64,000 nucleotides of DNA from Argopecten irradians (lineage: Eukaryota > Mollusca > Bivalvia > Pectinida > Pectinidae), in contig NC_091134.1 of NCBI RefSeq assembly GCF_041381155.1, forward strand, positions 10,882,755 to 10,946,754. Direction: 5' to 3'. The notes under the pieces were generated by a model that worked only from the letters and a program-made list of their open reading frames with translations, did no database searches and was not told the origin of the DNA. A program made the position numbers and the translations under genes. This document shows positions 24,301-33,900 of the stretch, one piece after another. Position 1 is the stretch's first letter. Each line of letters begins with the position of its first letter.

Positions 24301-27300
24301 GAAGCCCTCCAATACAGTGATTAGTTTTTGTTATATGTAAAGGTACCACACTCTCTATATAAGTGTCAATACAATATATACTTTGGTAGGATGAACTCGA
24401 ATCTGTGCCAGTTGAGTAAAGTACCGTAATGTTTATGAACTACTGCAATAACTCTTACAGTAGTATATTTTACCTAACATTTTAAGATGTATGATTATGT
24501 GCTAAAAGTATTTCCTTTAAAAAAAGTAAATAGCAACCCCCTGGTAGCTATTTATTGCATTTGTGAAGCTAACAGGAGTTTGGCTTGTTTATGGGTATGG
24601 TGATCACCCAAACTACCTAATTGTATTGTTATATGATCAGGAATTTCTAGTTATCATTTAACATTCTTAACAATAACATGGCATTTGTCAATATTTTTGT
24701 TAAAACAGTTTTTGTTAAAAACAGATTGACATTCCCTCAATAATGGTTATACAATCAATATATACACCCAAGGACTGATAGCAAAGCAATACACAATTCG
24801 TTACTTTAGCCTTAAATTCTATCCATGATCAATATTATTTTAAACAAGTTAGTAGGAGACCATGAATACTGTTTAAGAAGATATGAGTTCAGTAGTATTT
24901 TAGCCAATATTGATTTTCTATAACAATATCTCTTATTTTAGCTACATTCATTGTGTAAACTTTTCACACAAATGTCTTTACAATCATTTGATTTCCATCC
25001 TAAAAGAAAACTTACGGATCTGCCAGTAAGCTTGGCAGAGCAGTTTCTTGAATCTTTGAAGGGGCATTGAACTTCATGTCATACAACCCTTGTAAGAGTT
25101 CTTTTTTCCTGAAAATCATAACAAGAACCACATCAGTAATGTAAATAGTAAATCTCTAACTACATAATATGTTTTATAATTCATAATACTACTAGGAAAG
25201 TTTGGCTATTTCCAATTAAATTAAATAATAGTGATATTCCTGTAGCCTATGCAGATCCGTTGGACCAGGTGAGCTAATTATAAAAATGCCACATAGTCAG
25301 ATGAGGGTTTTAAAATTACAAATTTTACCTATTAAAAGAAAGAACACCCTGATTGTTTCTGAAATCTTAAAACCAGAATCTAAATGTTTGGAAACCACTT
25401 ACAAATTTAATGCTTCAAATGATTTTACACTGAAGAGTGGTGAGTTAGGGTCGGCCTGTAGAATCTCTAGGTCTGCGTGAGCTGATGTGATGAGTTTGGA
25501 CTGGACTAGTTTACGTAACTGATCATCTTTAGCTACCTCTCCAGCTGAAACAAATCATATCACGTCTATACATGTACAATCTTTACAAATCATACCATGT
25601 ATATACAATCTTAAGCTGCCTCTCCAGCTGAAACAAATCATATCACGTATATACATGTACAATCTTTACATATCATATCATGTATATACAATCTTAAGCT
25701 GCCTCTCCAGCTGAAACAAATCATATCACGTATATACAATATTTAGCTGCTTCTCCAGCTGAAACAAATCATATCATGTATATACAATCTTAAGCTGCCT
25801 CTCCAGCTGAAACAAATCATATCACGTATATACAATCTTAAGCTGCCTCTCCAGCTGAAACAAATCATATTACGTATATACAATATTTAGCTGCCTCTCC
25901 AGCTGAAACAAATCATATTACGTATATACAATATTTAGCTGCTTCTCCAGCTGAAACAAATCATACCATGTATATAAAATCTTTACCTGCCTCTCCAGCT
26001 GAAACAAATCATACCATGTATATAAAATCTTTACCTGCCTCTCCAGCTGAAACAAATCATACCATGTATATAAAATCTTTACCTGCCTCTCCAGCTGAAA
26101 CAAATCATACCATGTATATAAAATCTTTACCTGCCTCTCCAGCTGAAACAAATCATATTATGTATATAAAATCTTTACCTGCCTCTCCAGCTGAAACAAA
26201 TCATATCACGTATATAAAATCTTTACCTGCCTCTCCAGCTGAAACAAATCATATCACGTATATACAATCTTTACCTGCCTCTCCAGCTGAAACAAATCAT
26301 ATCACGTATATAAAATCTTTACCTGCCTCTCCAGCTGAAACAAATCATATCACGTATATAAAATCTTTACCTGCCTCTCCAGCTGAAACAAATCATATCA
26401 CGTATATACAATCTTTACCTGCCTCTCCAGCTGAAACAAATCATATCACGTATATACAATCTTTACCTGCCTCTCCAGCTGAAACAAATCATATCACGTA
26501 TATAAAATCTTTACCTGCCTCTCCAGCTGAAACAAATCATATTACGTATATACAATCTTTACCTGCCTCTCCAGCTGAAACAAATCATATCACGTATATA
26601 AAATCTTTACCTGCCTCTCCAGCTGAAACAAATCATATTACGTATATACAATTTTACCTGCCTCTCCAGCTGAAACAAATCATATCACGTATATACAATC
26701 TTTACCTGCCTCTCCAGCTGAAACAAATCATATCACGTATATAAAATCTTTACCTGCCTCTCCAGCTGAAACAAATCATATCACGTATATAAAATCTTTA
26801 CCTGCCTCTCCAGCTGAAACAAATCATATTATGTATATACAATCTTTAGCTGCTTCTCCAGCAAATCATATCACGTACGCGTATATACAATTTTTAGCTG
26901 CTTCTCCAGCTGAAACAAATTATATCACTTATATACAATCAAAGTGATGTCAACATAAGACATAAAATTGTAAATTTTAACAAATATCATGTCTATCATA
27001 ATGATACACGTGACAACTTAAATTCTCGCAAATCTTGGGCATAACTTACAAATATACAAAACATTTTTATGTTGAATTGAATGGACAAAAAGATTTTGTA
27101 TGCTTGGAAATTCTAGCTGTAGCCAGTGATCTTTTTAGGTACATTTGAGGCCGAATAAAGATCCCTTCCTGTAGAGAATTTTTGCTGTATTTCCCAAACT
27201 TTATCTAACTACCCTCCATAAATATACATGTTTCAAGAAAGATATTATGTATTGTTTTCCTAATTGAAAAGGTACAGGCCCCTGAAATTATTGAGTAAGA

Positions 27301-28812
27301 AAATCACTAGAAGCAGATCCAGTAAAATACCTGACTCAAGATTTCAAACAAAGTTCAAAGGTCTATTACACCTATATCATAAATGGGCTAATATAAGGGC
27401 AACTTTCAATATAATCATTTTCCAAGAAAATGGCAATTTCTCTATTAAATTGAACAGATGTCATTTCTCTTATCAATCAGTTAGTTACAGATTCCCTGCC
27501 TACATGACTTAGACAAGAACTTACGTTTATGCTTAGAAGTGTCTTGTGTATCGGAGGAGTTGTTGTTATCGAGGGCTGAACTATTAGATATGGATGAATC
27601 ACTGCCACCTGAGGTAGCGTTTGATGATGTAGCATTATTAGCTGTGTTGACTGCCTCTGTAGGTTGGGTTGGAACAGTGCTTGCTTTACTGTCCGACTTC
27701 TGAATGTCGAGATTTTTCACCTGTATAAATAATCATCACATAGATTTATACATACATGTATATATACAAGCGTGTAAAAAAATACCACATCTGGAGTATA
27801 ATTATATAGCTGCAATATTGTAGCTTAAAGACTTCTAGAAAGGTAAAGTCGGTCAGGTACGTATATTCATTCTAAATTTAATATTTCTAGTCAAATTGAA
27901 AAGATTATTCTCAGATAATTATCTAGTAACAGAACAATTTCAATCAATTACTGTTGGGGATAACACTGTAACCTGTTAACTAAGTCAAATGTAAAAAACT
28001 TTTAAAATATGATTTAAAAAAGCGGATATGAATTAGCACAATTTGATGGTTCTTAATCAATAGTTTTGAAAACTAACAATAAAATTAATTGTAAGTGGTT
28101 CCATTTGGTAAATCACTAAGAATAAATTGTCATCTAATGAATGGTCCAGTAAAGTGAAAAGATATATAATTTTCCCCTGTTTTTGTAATATGTGTCCCCT
28201 TTTTAAGCAATGAGAAAGTCTTTTGAATCATTACGGAATTATCGTTAAGACTATGAACAAATTGCTATATATGTCGTTCTGTACAAATGTAACTCGCTTG
28301 TCAGTCATATGGACTATCTTGATAATTTCTGGGGTTGCAATACTATGTAGTAAACAGACTTTCTGCCGGCTGTGGTACTTAAACTTCTCTACCCATCTTA
28401 TCCATTATAGTACAAAAGTCATTGTTAATATAGAGTGCAACCTCCTCAATATAAACTTAACCAAATGACACCATTATTTGGATACACAGGCTTGTAAATG
28501 CTCAGACAATTAAACGTATGGCTGATCTTAAAGAAATCCCTGAAAAGCTCCTTCAATGCAATGATCCGAGGGGGGATCCCAACATATCAATTTACCCTCA
28601 TAAACATTGGAAATGAGATAGACCTGCTACCACTTTCTCACTATATTTTGCATTACCGATCAACTTAAGTTTGATCTGTGTAAGGCGATGTACATGTTTG
28701 GAACTACATATGGACATCTGCTGATAACCCCATCCCACACCCTCTTATTTACCTGGGAGACGAGACTGACTTCTTGCTGATCCACAGCTGCTCCCCAGTC
28801 CAATTCTGCCAT
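15243..28812 (-). CDS. DDX19: DEAD-box mRNA-export helicase, DDX19/DBP5 type (11 exons, exons 8-10 duplicated)
   Basis: Eleven exons join in frame to 514 residues (human DDX19B is 479). Exons, 5' to 3': 28753-28812, 27525-27720, 25403-25544, 25016-25108, 23960-24062, 23476-23590, 22898-23075, then 8, 9 and 10 in copy B (21493-21733, 20007-20169, 19554-19745) or copy A (19155-19395, 17665-17827, 17212-17403), then 15243-15304. Visible motifs: Q-motif region [13 protein letters not shown], motif I SGTGKT (174-179), PTYELA, GTPGTV, DEAD (276-279), SAT (308-310), TTNVTARG, and HRIGRTGR (459-466). The ending DEIEKIGT matches the family. DDX19/Dbp5 remodels mRNPs at the cytoplasmic face of the nuclear pore with Gle1 and Nup214. 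The N-terminal Ser/Asn/Thr-rich region is encoded by exon 2. DDX25 is the closest alternative name. Confidence 0.93.
16211..17108 (-). mobile_element. AGATCACCT-ended tandem-monomer element
   Basis: On the minus strand it starts AGATCACCTGAGACAAAG with a hairpin (TGAGAC-AAA-GTCTCA), followed by a CGTCGTCGTGCATC-type stretch and diverged monomers, and ends near AAGGCCCATGGGCTTTTTG. It lies in the last DDX19 intron. The plan is the same as the 56 kb and 51 kb elements, but the sequence differs. Confidence 0.6.
17212..17403 (-). CDS. DDX19: DDX19 exon 10A (duplicate)
   Basis: 192 bases with GT-AG ends. Encodes motif VI ([10 protein letters not shown]) and differs from 10B by one synonymous base (GAG against GAA for Glu). 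This is the copy nearest exon 11. Confidence 0.85.
17665..17827 (-). CDS. DDX19: DDX19 exon 9A (duplicate)
   Basis: 163 bases, identical to exon 9B as far as I can read. Encodes [13 protein letters not shown] and the motif V start TTNVTARG. Confidence 0.85.
18465..18580 (-). mobile_element. tRNA-derived SINE, copy in duplication A
   Basis: On the minus strand, TTTAGCTCAGTTGATAGAG (A box) and GGTTTGAGCCC (B box) lie in a tRNA-like spacing. The same insertion is present at 20805-20920 in copy B, so it predates the duplication. Confidence 0.65.
19155..19395 (-). CDS. DDX19: DDX19 exon 8A (duplicate)
   Basis: 241 bases. Encodes motif III (LLFSATY) through SMIFCA. Differs from 8B at three positions, all synonymous (Asp, Gln and Gly codons). 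Confidence 0.85.
19554..19745 (-). CDS. DDX19: DDX19 exon 10B
   Basis: 192 bases, acceptor TGATTTTCAG, donor GTAAGTCC. Its phase fits exon 11 but not exon 8A, so it must splice past copy A to keep the frame. Confidence 0.88.
20007..20169 (-). CDS. DDX19: DDX19 exon 9B
   Basis: 163 bases, acceptor TTTGTTTAG, donor GTAATATC. Encodes [11 protein letters not shown] to TTNVTAR. Confidence 0.88.
20805..20920 (-). mobile_element. tRNA-derived SINE, copy in duplication B
   Basis: Paralogue of the SINE at 18465-18580, with the same A- and B-box-like motifs on the minus strand. Confidence 0.65.
21493..21733 (-). CDS. DDX19: DDX19 exon 8B
   Basis: 241 bases, acceptor TTGATTTCAG, donor GTAAGTTG. Completes a split Arg codon from exon 7 and ends on a full codon. 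Confidence 0.88.
22349..22897 (-). repeat. 41-bp minisatellite made from the DDX19 exon 7 donor junction
   Basis: About 14 units at 41-base spacing. On the minus strand each reads like CAAGGTCAGCAGGACCAGT plus ACATCAGGATATAAA. This aligns with the end of exon 7, CAAGGTCACCAAGACCAGT plus CGATCAGAATACAAAG, and runs straight on from its donor. One unit far from exon 7 (near 22392-22420) still has the intact exon-like end and donor ACAAAGGTAGGTC. Confidence 0.92.
22898..23075 (-). CDS. DDX19: DDX19 exon 7 (DEAD box)
   Basis: 178 bases. Encodes [17 protein letters not shown], the DEAD box and [13 protein letters not shown]. Its last 35 bases are the seed of the adjoining 41-bp array. Confidence 0.92.
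23476..23590 (-). CDS. DDX19: DDX19 exon 6
   Basis: 115 bases, acceptor TGTGTTACAG, donor GTAAGCTT. Encodes [20 protein letters not shown] onward to AVRGER. Confidence 0.9.
23907..23982 (-). repeat. 38-bp two-copy duplication of the DDX19 exon 5 donor
   Basis: The segment spanning the end of exon 5 and its donor (CTATCCACAG then GTAAAGTCTTACTAC) is repeated 38 bases downstream as CTATCCACAG then GTAAAGCCTTACTAC. The downstream copy is an intact second donor; using it would lengthen the exon by 38 bases and shift the frame. Confidence 0.85.
23960..24062 (-). CDS. DDX19: DDX19 exon 5 (Walker A)
   Basis: 103 bases. Encodes [17 protein letters not shown] (motif I) and ends at LYPQ on a full codon. 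Confidence 0.92.
24290..24560. repeat. dispersed repeat, diverged copy
   Basis: Shares ACTCTTACAGT, ATATTTTACCT and GAGTAAAG blocks in the same order with 34150-34330 in DNAJC16 intron 3. Possibly two decayed copies of one element; no coding capacity. Confidence 0.4.
25016..25108 (-). CDS. DDX19: DDX19 exon 4 (Q motif)
   Basis: 93 bases, acceptor ATGATTTTCAG, donor GTAAGTTT. Encodes [20 protein letters not shown] and the following [11 protein letters not shown]. Confidence 0.9.
25403..25544 (-). CDS. DDX19: DDX19 exon 3
   Basis: 142 bases. Encodes [14 protein letters not shown] onward to [17 protein letters not shown], a conserved family segment. Its acceptor (TTTGTTTCAG then CTGGAGAGG) is the seed of the 48-bp array immediately upstream in the transcript. 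Confidence 0.9.
25545..26937 (-). repeat. 48-bp minisatellite made from the DDX19 exon 3 acceptor junction
   Basis: About 29 units. On the minus strand each contains ATTTGTTTCAG then CTGGAGAGGCAG, the exon 3 acceptor plus its first exonic bases, followed by about 18 bases of TATATACGTGATATG type. Roughly 18 units (about 25980-26815) continue as CAG-GTAAAG, a good donor, so they hold an acceptor and a donor 12 bases apart. Units nearest exon 3 read GGCAGCTTAAG instead and lack that donor. The 48-base period leaves long open frames on both strands. Confidence 0.93.
27525..27720 (-). CDS. DDX19: DDX19 exon 2
   Basis: 196 bases, acceptor TTTATACAG, donor GTAAGTTC. Encodes a low-complexity Ser/Asn/Thr/Asp-rich N-terminal segment ending SKHK. 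This part is poorly conserved in the family, and the frame is fixed by the flanking exons. Confidence 0.82.
28753..28812 (-). CDS. DDX19: DDX19 exon 1 with start codon
   Basis: Exactly 20 codons, [20 protein letters not shown], resembling the short first-exon segment of vertebrate DDX19. ATG context is CAGCATGGC. Donor GTAAATAA. Confidence 0.85.
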
Positions 28813-30774
28813 GCTGTATATGTTATCTAAGACCTGCTGCCATTAAAATTATATGTATGTTATATATCATACTTAACATTCAAAGATGCCTGTTGAGGCA
28901 GAAAAGATTGCTACAGTCTCTGATTTTTTTTTTATTTTTGATATATATATATCGTTGATTTTTTACTAATATTCTATTTTAGAATGTTCATAAAAATGTT
29001 CTTTGTACATCTATTCGAAATACATAATATGTTATGAAAGTTTTTTTCTTGATAGATATATAAAAAGTACATGTACATTATGATTGTGTAAAAATTTGAA
29101 GAAAAATCCTTATGGACGAAATCTATAAGAAATAAAAACAATAACGACTGATCATGACTAGTTATGTGAGCACTTTCGCCCCATTCAAGGGAGCTTCTTG
29201 GGTGTAATTAGTAATAAGTCTGAAGAGCTCACTTGAATGGGGTAAAAACGCTCATATAACTAGTCAGTCGTTATTGTTTTTAAGTACATTATATATACAT
29301 GTGTAAAATATTCAAATTCAAATTCACAATCAAAATCCATTTTGTTATATCCACTGCAGAAAATCATTATGTTAACACAGTAAACAGAAAATTAAGTTTA
29401 CTTTTTCAACTTCTAATTTTAACAAGTACATGTTTAAATTACTTTTTAAAACATTTGGATATATCATATATTGAAATTATAGGCTATAATGAGTGAGCTA
29501 GGGTATTAAATTCCTATCAGGTAACGGAAAGAAGAAATTGAAAGTTTCTATTTGCTTGAAATGCTATACCTATAAGCTAGCTAGTACATTTATTACACAT
29601 ATATTTTTTTATTCTTTCTTTCAAATAACTTCAAATCATGTTATACAAACACACATCAATTGTTTATTCATCAACCACACGCATACTCCTTTTATAATAA
29701 CATATGATATTAGATATTTTGACATAAAATGTTCTAAATTGGATTTGGTTGCAATATTATTTCAAAATCATACTACATACATACATGTATGATACTTTAT
29801 AAAAATGTGTTCAGCTGAATTCAGAATAAATTAATTCTCATTGCTATTAAAGTGGATCTGGATATGTCCGGTCTTAACTGGACTTATATGCAAACAGATC
29901 CATATGGAAAACCTGAAATTACGACTTCATAATTAGCAATTTAGAATATGTTCTGTTTGTAATAGCTAAATCAAATGTTCATAATTCCAGATTGTATAAA
30001 AAATATTTATTTGTTCTAGCAACTCTTTTAGATAGAAGTGATATGTAAAAGTTCTAACTGTTAGATTTCTTTAAACCGCATTGTGTTCCATGGTGGTTAA
30101 ATTTGTATATTTAAATTCAAAGTAAATTCAAACAAACTTATGGAAAGTTGAATAATTTGTCAATCCATTGGCCTAAACTATTGCCGTGTATCGGTCATGA
30201 CAACTGACGATGGTGACCAGGGGAAAATATATTTTGAACACCTCCTGTATGTTGACAATGTTTATAAATAGACACGACTATAATATATGCATTTTCAGTT
30301 ATATCACAATGATCTCACTACATGTATTGAATCAGTTTGTGAACATAAGCTTTAAAACATATGTGAAGCCAATATACGACGTGGTTAACCGTTTTTATTC
30401 CAATAAATAAGGAATATCATGACTTACCAGGTATTTTTCTGTTTCGTTCTAATAATAAGCATGGACGAAAATCGGCTAGGTCTTAGTTTCGTACTTTTTG
30501 TCTTGAGAAGTATTTTTTGTATTGTTTGTAGAAAAAACTTTTTCATGAGATTTTTGATCTAAACAAAATTGTGAAACATCTTGATGTTACGAATTAAGCA
30601 TTGCTATTAATAAAATTCTTTTAATAAAAGTCTTCTAATAACACATTATTCGAAACTAAAGCGATATCGATCTTGGTCAATTGTATGTTTTTATTATATA
30701 GCTTACAGATAAAAGTTATAAGCTTCACCCCAACCTGGATTTCGTTAGTAGCTGATGACAAATTCGCATGAAAA
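28813..30774. other. head-to-head spacer between DDX19 and DNAJC16
   Basis: About 2 kb between the two start codons, which face away from each other. It should hold both 5' UTRs and promoters, possibly shared. AT-rich, with no clear CpG-rich core and no other gene seen. Confidence 0.5.
29130..29285. mobile_element. hairpin MITE
   Basis: Arms AAAAACAATAACGACTGA ... ATGACTAGTTATGTGAGC ... CCCCATTCAAG are repeated in reverse as CTTGAATGGGG ... ACTAGTCAGTCGTTATTG. The arms are about 55 bases with a loop of about 45. No coding capacity. Confidence 0.75.
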
Positions 30775-30842
30775 ATGTTAAAATTGATCTTTTCTCTTCT
30801 TTTTATCATATTTATATGCACTTCGTCAGGAAACGAAGATGA
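30768..30842 (+). promoter_or_regulatory. uORF overlapping the DNAJC16 start
   Basis: An upstream ATG at 30768 opens a 24-codon frame ending in TGA at 30840-30842. It overlaps the DNAJC16 start (30775) in another frame. Whether it is within the mRNA depends on the unknown transcription start. Confidence 0.45.
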
Positions 30843-30926
30843 GGATCTGTATAGAATTCTGGGTGTTAAAAGAACTGCGTCTTTAAAGGAGATCAAGCAA
30901 GCGTACAAGGCTCAAGCACGGGAATG
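30775..30926 (+). CDS. DNAJC16: DNAJC16 exon 1 (signal peptide, J-domain start)
   Basis: ATG at 30775 is chosen because it leads directly into the signal peptide and the J domain; the ATG seven bases upstream is out of frame. Ends at AREW with a split Trp codon; donor GTAATATG. Confidence 0.85.
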
Positions 30927-33900
30927 GTAATATGAGATGACAGATGGCCTAACGTTACTGCATTAGCAGATTAACTGATTAGGCCTATAATGGTGATCGG
31001 CGTCAATCATTATTCATTTGTCCTATTAATTGACTTATATATATATTCAAAAATACACTTTATCTCCACGTCTTCTTTAAAAGTTTTGTCTTTCAATTCG
31101 CGTCTCTCTAAATCCTAATTTAATTCTATATACAGTAGCATGACGTTGTCAATAATATATGATAGGCCTATAGTGTTTGTGCTATAATACATTGCAGGTA
31201 TATATATGCATGTATTGGCAAAATGGGGACTGAGAATGAGCTGTACTGCTCACAGATTATAAAATTTTAATTGACTGAAGATATCGATTGAGTAATAGCA
31301 TGACCAGCTGCTTTAGAAATTTGTTTTTAAATTCATACACATACTGAGCAGTATGGCATAGCCGCATGATATATATATATATATATTGGATGTGTTTTAA
31401 TCTTTATTAAACTTAATGCATTTCCTTACTTTCACATTTAAGATGGGGAAGAGAACAACATACACATATAATCCTAAAGCCAAATAAAATCTATTCTGTT
31501 TCCGGTAACATCCTTTAAGAAGAAGGGTTGGTAGGTAGGATTTTTTTTCTGATATATTTGTTCTCTTCATGGCCAGTTTCTTGCAGTGAAAAACTGAAAT
31601 AAACTCAATTCAACCTTTAGTTAACCATGGATTTGATTCCTAGGGTATCAGGGTCTAGTGTTTATGATTTTCGACATATTACCACAAGCCTTCCTTCTAC
31701 CTCTGGAATGCGAGTTCGAATCACATGTGGGCAGTTGCAAGTTACCGGCCGCTAGTCTTTGGTTTTTCTCCAGGCACTGCGGCTTTCCTCCGCCAACATT
31801 GAACAAATCTGGCACATCCTTACATGGCCCTGTTTACTCTCTATACTAGAAGTTAATCTACGGAGACTAAAAAGGACTACTTTTTTTTTAAAGAAACACA
31901 TGGCTTTGTTTACATTTTGATGAAACATTACGTGTATATTGTTGCTTTTCATAGAATTTTGGAAAAATGTAAACAATATATACATGTTTTATATTTATAT
32001 ATGATTCAAACAATTTTTAAATTAACAATTGTATAAAGAAACGGAAAAATATCCCGACCGGAGCGACGTGCTTTCATTTTTGTTAAAAATGATGGGTGTC
32101 AAATGTAAACATTACCTCTGTGCCTATGTTCGTCCTACGATCGAGCCTTTGGGGTGGACGGGTGTGAGACCCTCTGATAGAGGTCAGTTATAAACATATC
32201 CTCTTGTCTTTGTTCTTTGAGTATTTAATCATGTGTATTATAAAACATGCACCGCTAATAATCCACGTGTTGACAGTTCCGCGTCACCACAAATACATTG
32301 TATCCATCGAACACAAGTGAATTTGTTTCATCTATCAATGGCGATATGGATCTAAGCGTAGATTATATAATCACATGGCTCCCAATGATGTAATACCGTC
32401 AAGTCAGACGACATCTCAAACACATTGAGCTACTTGAAAATCGGTGTTTTGACAACTTGGGCAAAAGTGTGTAAGCGTGCGTCAGGTTCGCCTCGCTGCA
32501 CAATAACGGTCACCGAGTTCACACATGTATGTGTCCGTGTACAAATTCTTTATGTAATTACGCTATATATTAACTTTCAGCAAAATTGAATATATTAAAG
32601 TTCTGATCTGATTAAATAAAATTATCTCTGAAATTTACTTTGTTTGTCATGTTTATTTTACACTAAAATATTGAACTTTTTTGTCGTCGCGGATGAATAA
32701 TTCTACTTTACGTGAAGCGTCATCATTTGCTGTTCAATTGAGTAAGCTCCTCCCACTTTTGACCGACTTTTATTGAATAATTACGTCACTTTCAAATGAC
32801 GATTTTATTGCATAAAATATAAATAAAAAGTCGTGTGAGTGTAAATATAGGGATTGGAATATATAGAATATATTCTTAGAGGAATTGCTCCATACAAGCA
32901 TGGTTAACATAAAAACGAAATCCAATCCCTATATATATATAACTTCTGTATTTTCTAAACCTTTTCTTCATGTTTTCTTTTTAAGGCATCCAGATAAAAA
33001 CAAGGACCCTGATGCAGCTAATGTGTTCACTAAAATAAATGAGGCATATGAGGTATGCTATAGTATGAAGGAGAGCATCTAGTATAGCCTTCGGGCTGTT
33101 TGTAATCCTCGTTAAATGAATAAAGAATTAAATTATAGTATGAAGAAAAATTATGTCCAAGACAAAATAAAAGATCTTCTCAAAGAATACATATATGCAG
33201 TACATGTATTTTGTATTTCACTTCATATATACTGTATTCGACCCAATAAGCGCCCAGGGCGCTTAAAAAATTGATAAAAATGAAAAGGTGCTAATAAGTC
33301 AAAATTATTGCAAATTAATACCGTTTTATGTTGTTTTGGTCCTTATTTATGCCTGGGGAATTGAAATTGAGGCCTCAAAAAGGGGGAAGGGCGCTTATAG
33401 GGACATGGGCGCTTATTGGGTCGAATACAGTACATTGCATTGTGATTCTAAATTCACCATGAGTTTATTAAAGAGAAGGTGTATCAAAACTTTTAAACCT
33501 TTTTGTTCATGTAAGAAATTGACTATCAACCTTAGACACAATTTTTATGATTTAAGGTCCTGTAGATGTGCTCATGGTCACAACATAAACCGATTCGTAT
33601 TTATATCGCTGTGAATATAAACATATAATTCTAATTTCTTCATAAATGTTATCTGAGTGCAGTTATTGATATCCGATCAATATGAAGATCAAGTTTAAAT
33701 TGCTTTTATTTTCAGACATTAAGTGATGAGGAAAAGAGGCGACAATACGACCGGTTTGGTTACACAACAGCAAGAGAACCTCAAAAACAACATGGCTTCC
33801 ATCATGGAGGGGGTCCTTTTGAAGGATTTGGAAATTTCTTCAGAAGTTCTGGATTCCATTTTGGAGGAGGGGAGTCTTATCATTGATAAATATACTGTCA

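Noticed and set aside
25968..26744. 258-codon open frame of 16-residue repeats ([16 protein letters not shown] type)
   Set aside because: It is a product of the 48-base period being a multiple of three; the opposite strand is open as well, and the sequence is the intronic junction array of DDX19. No start context or flanking coding signal.
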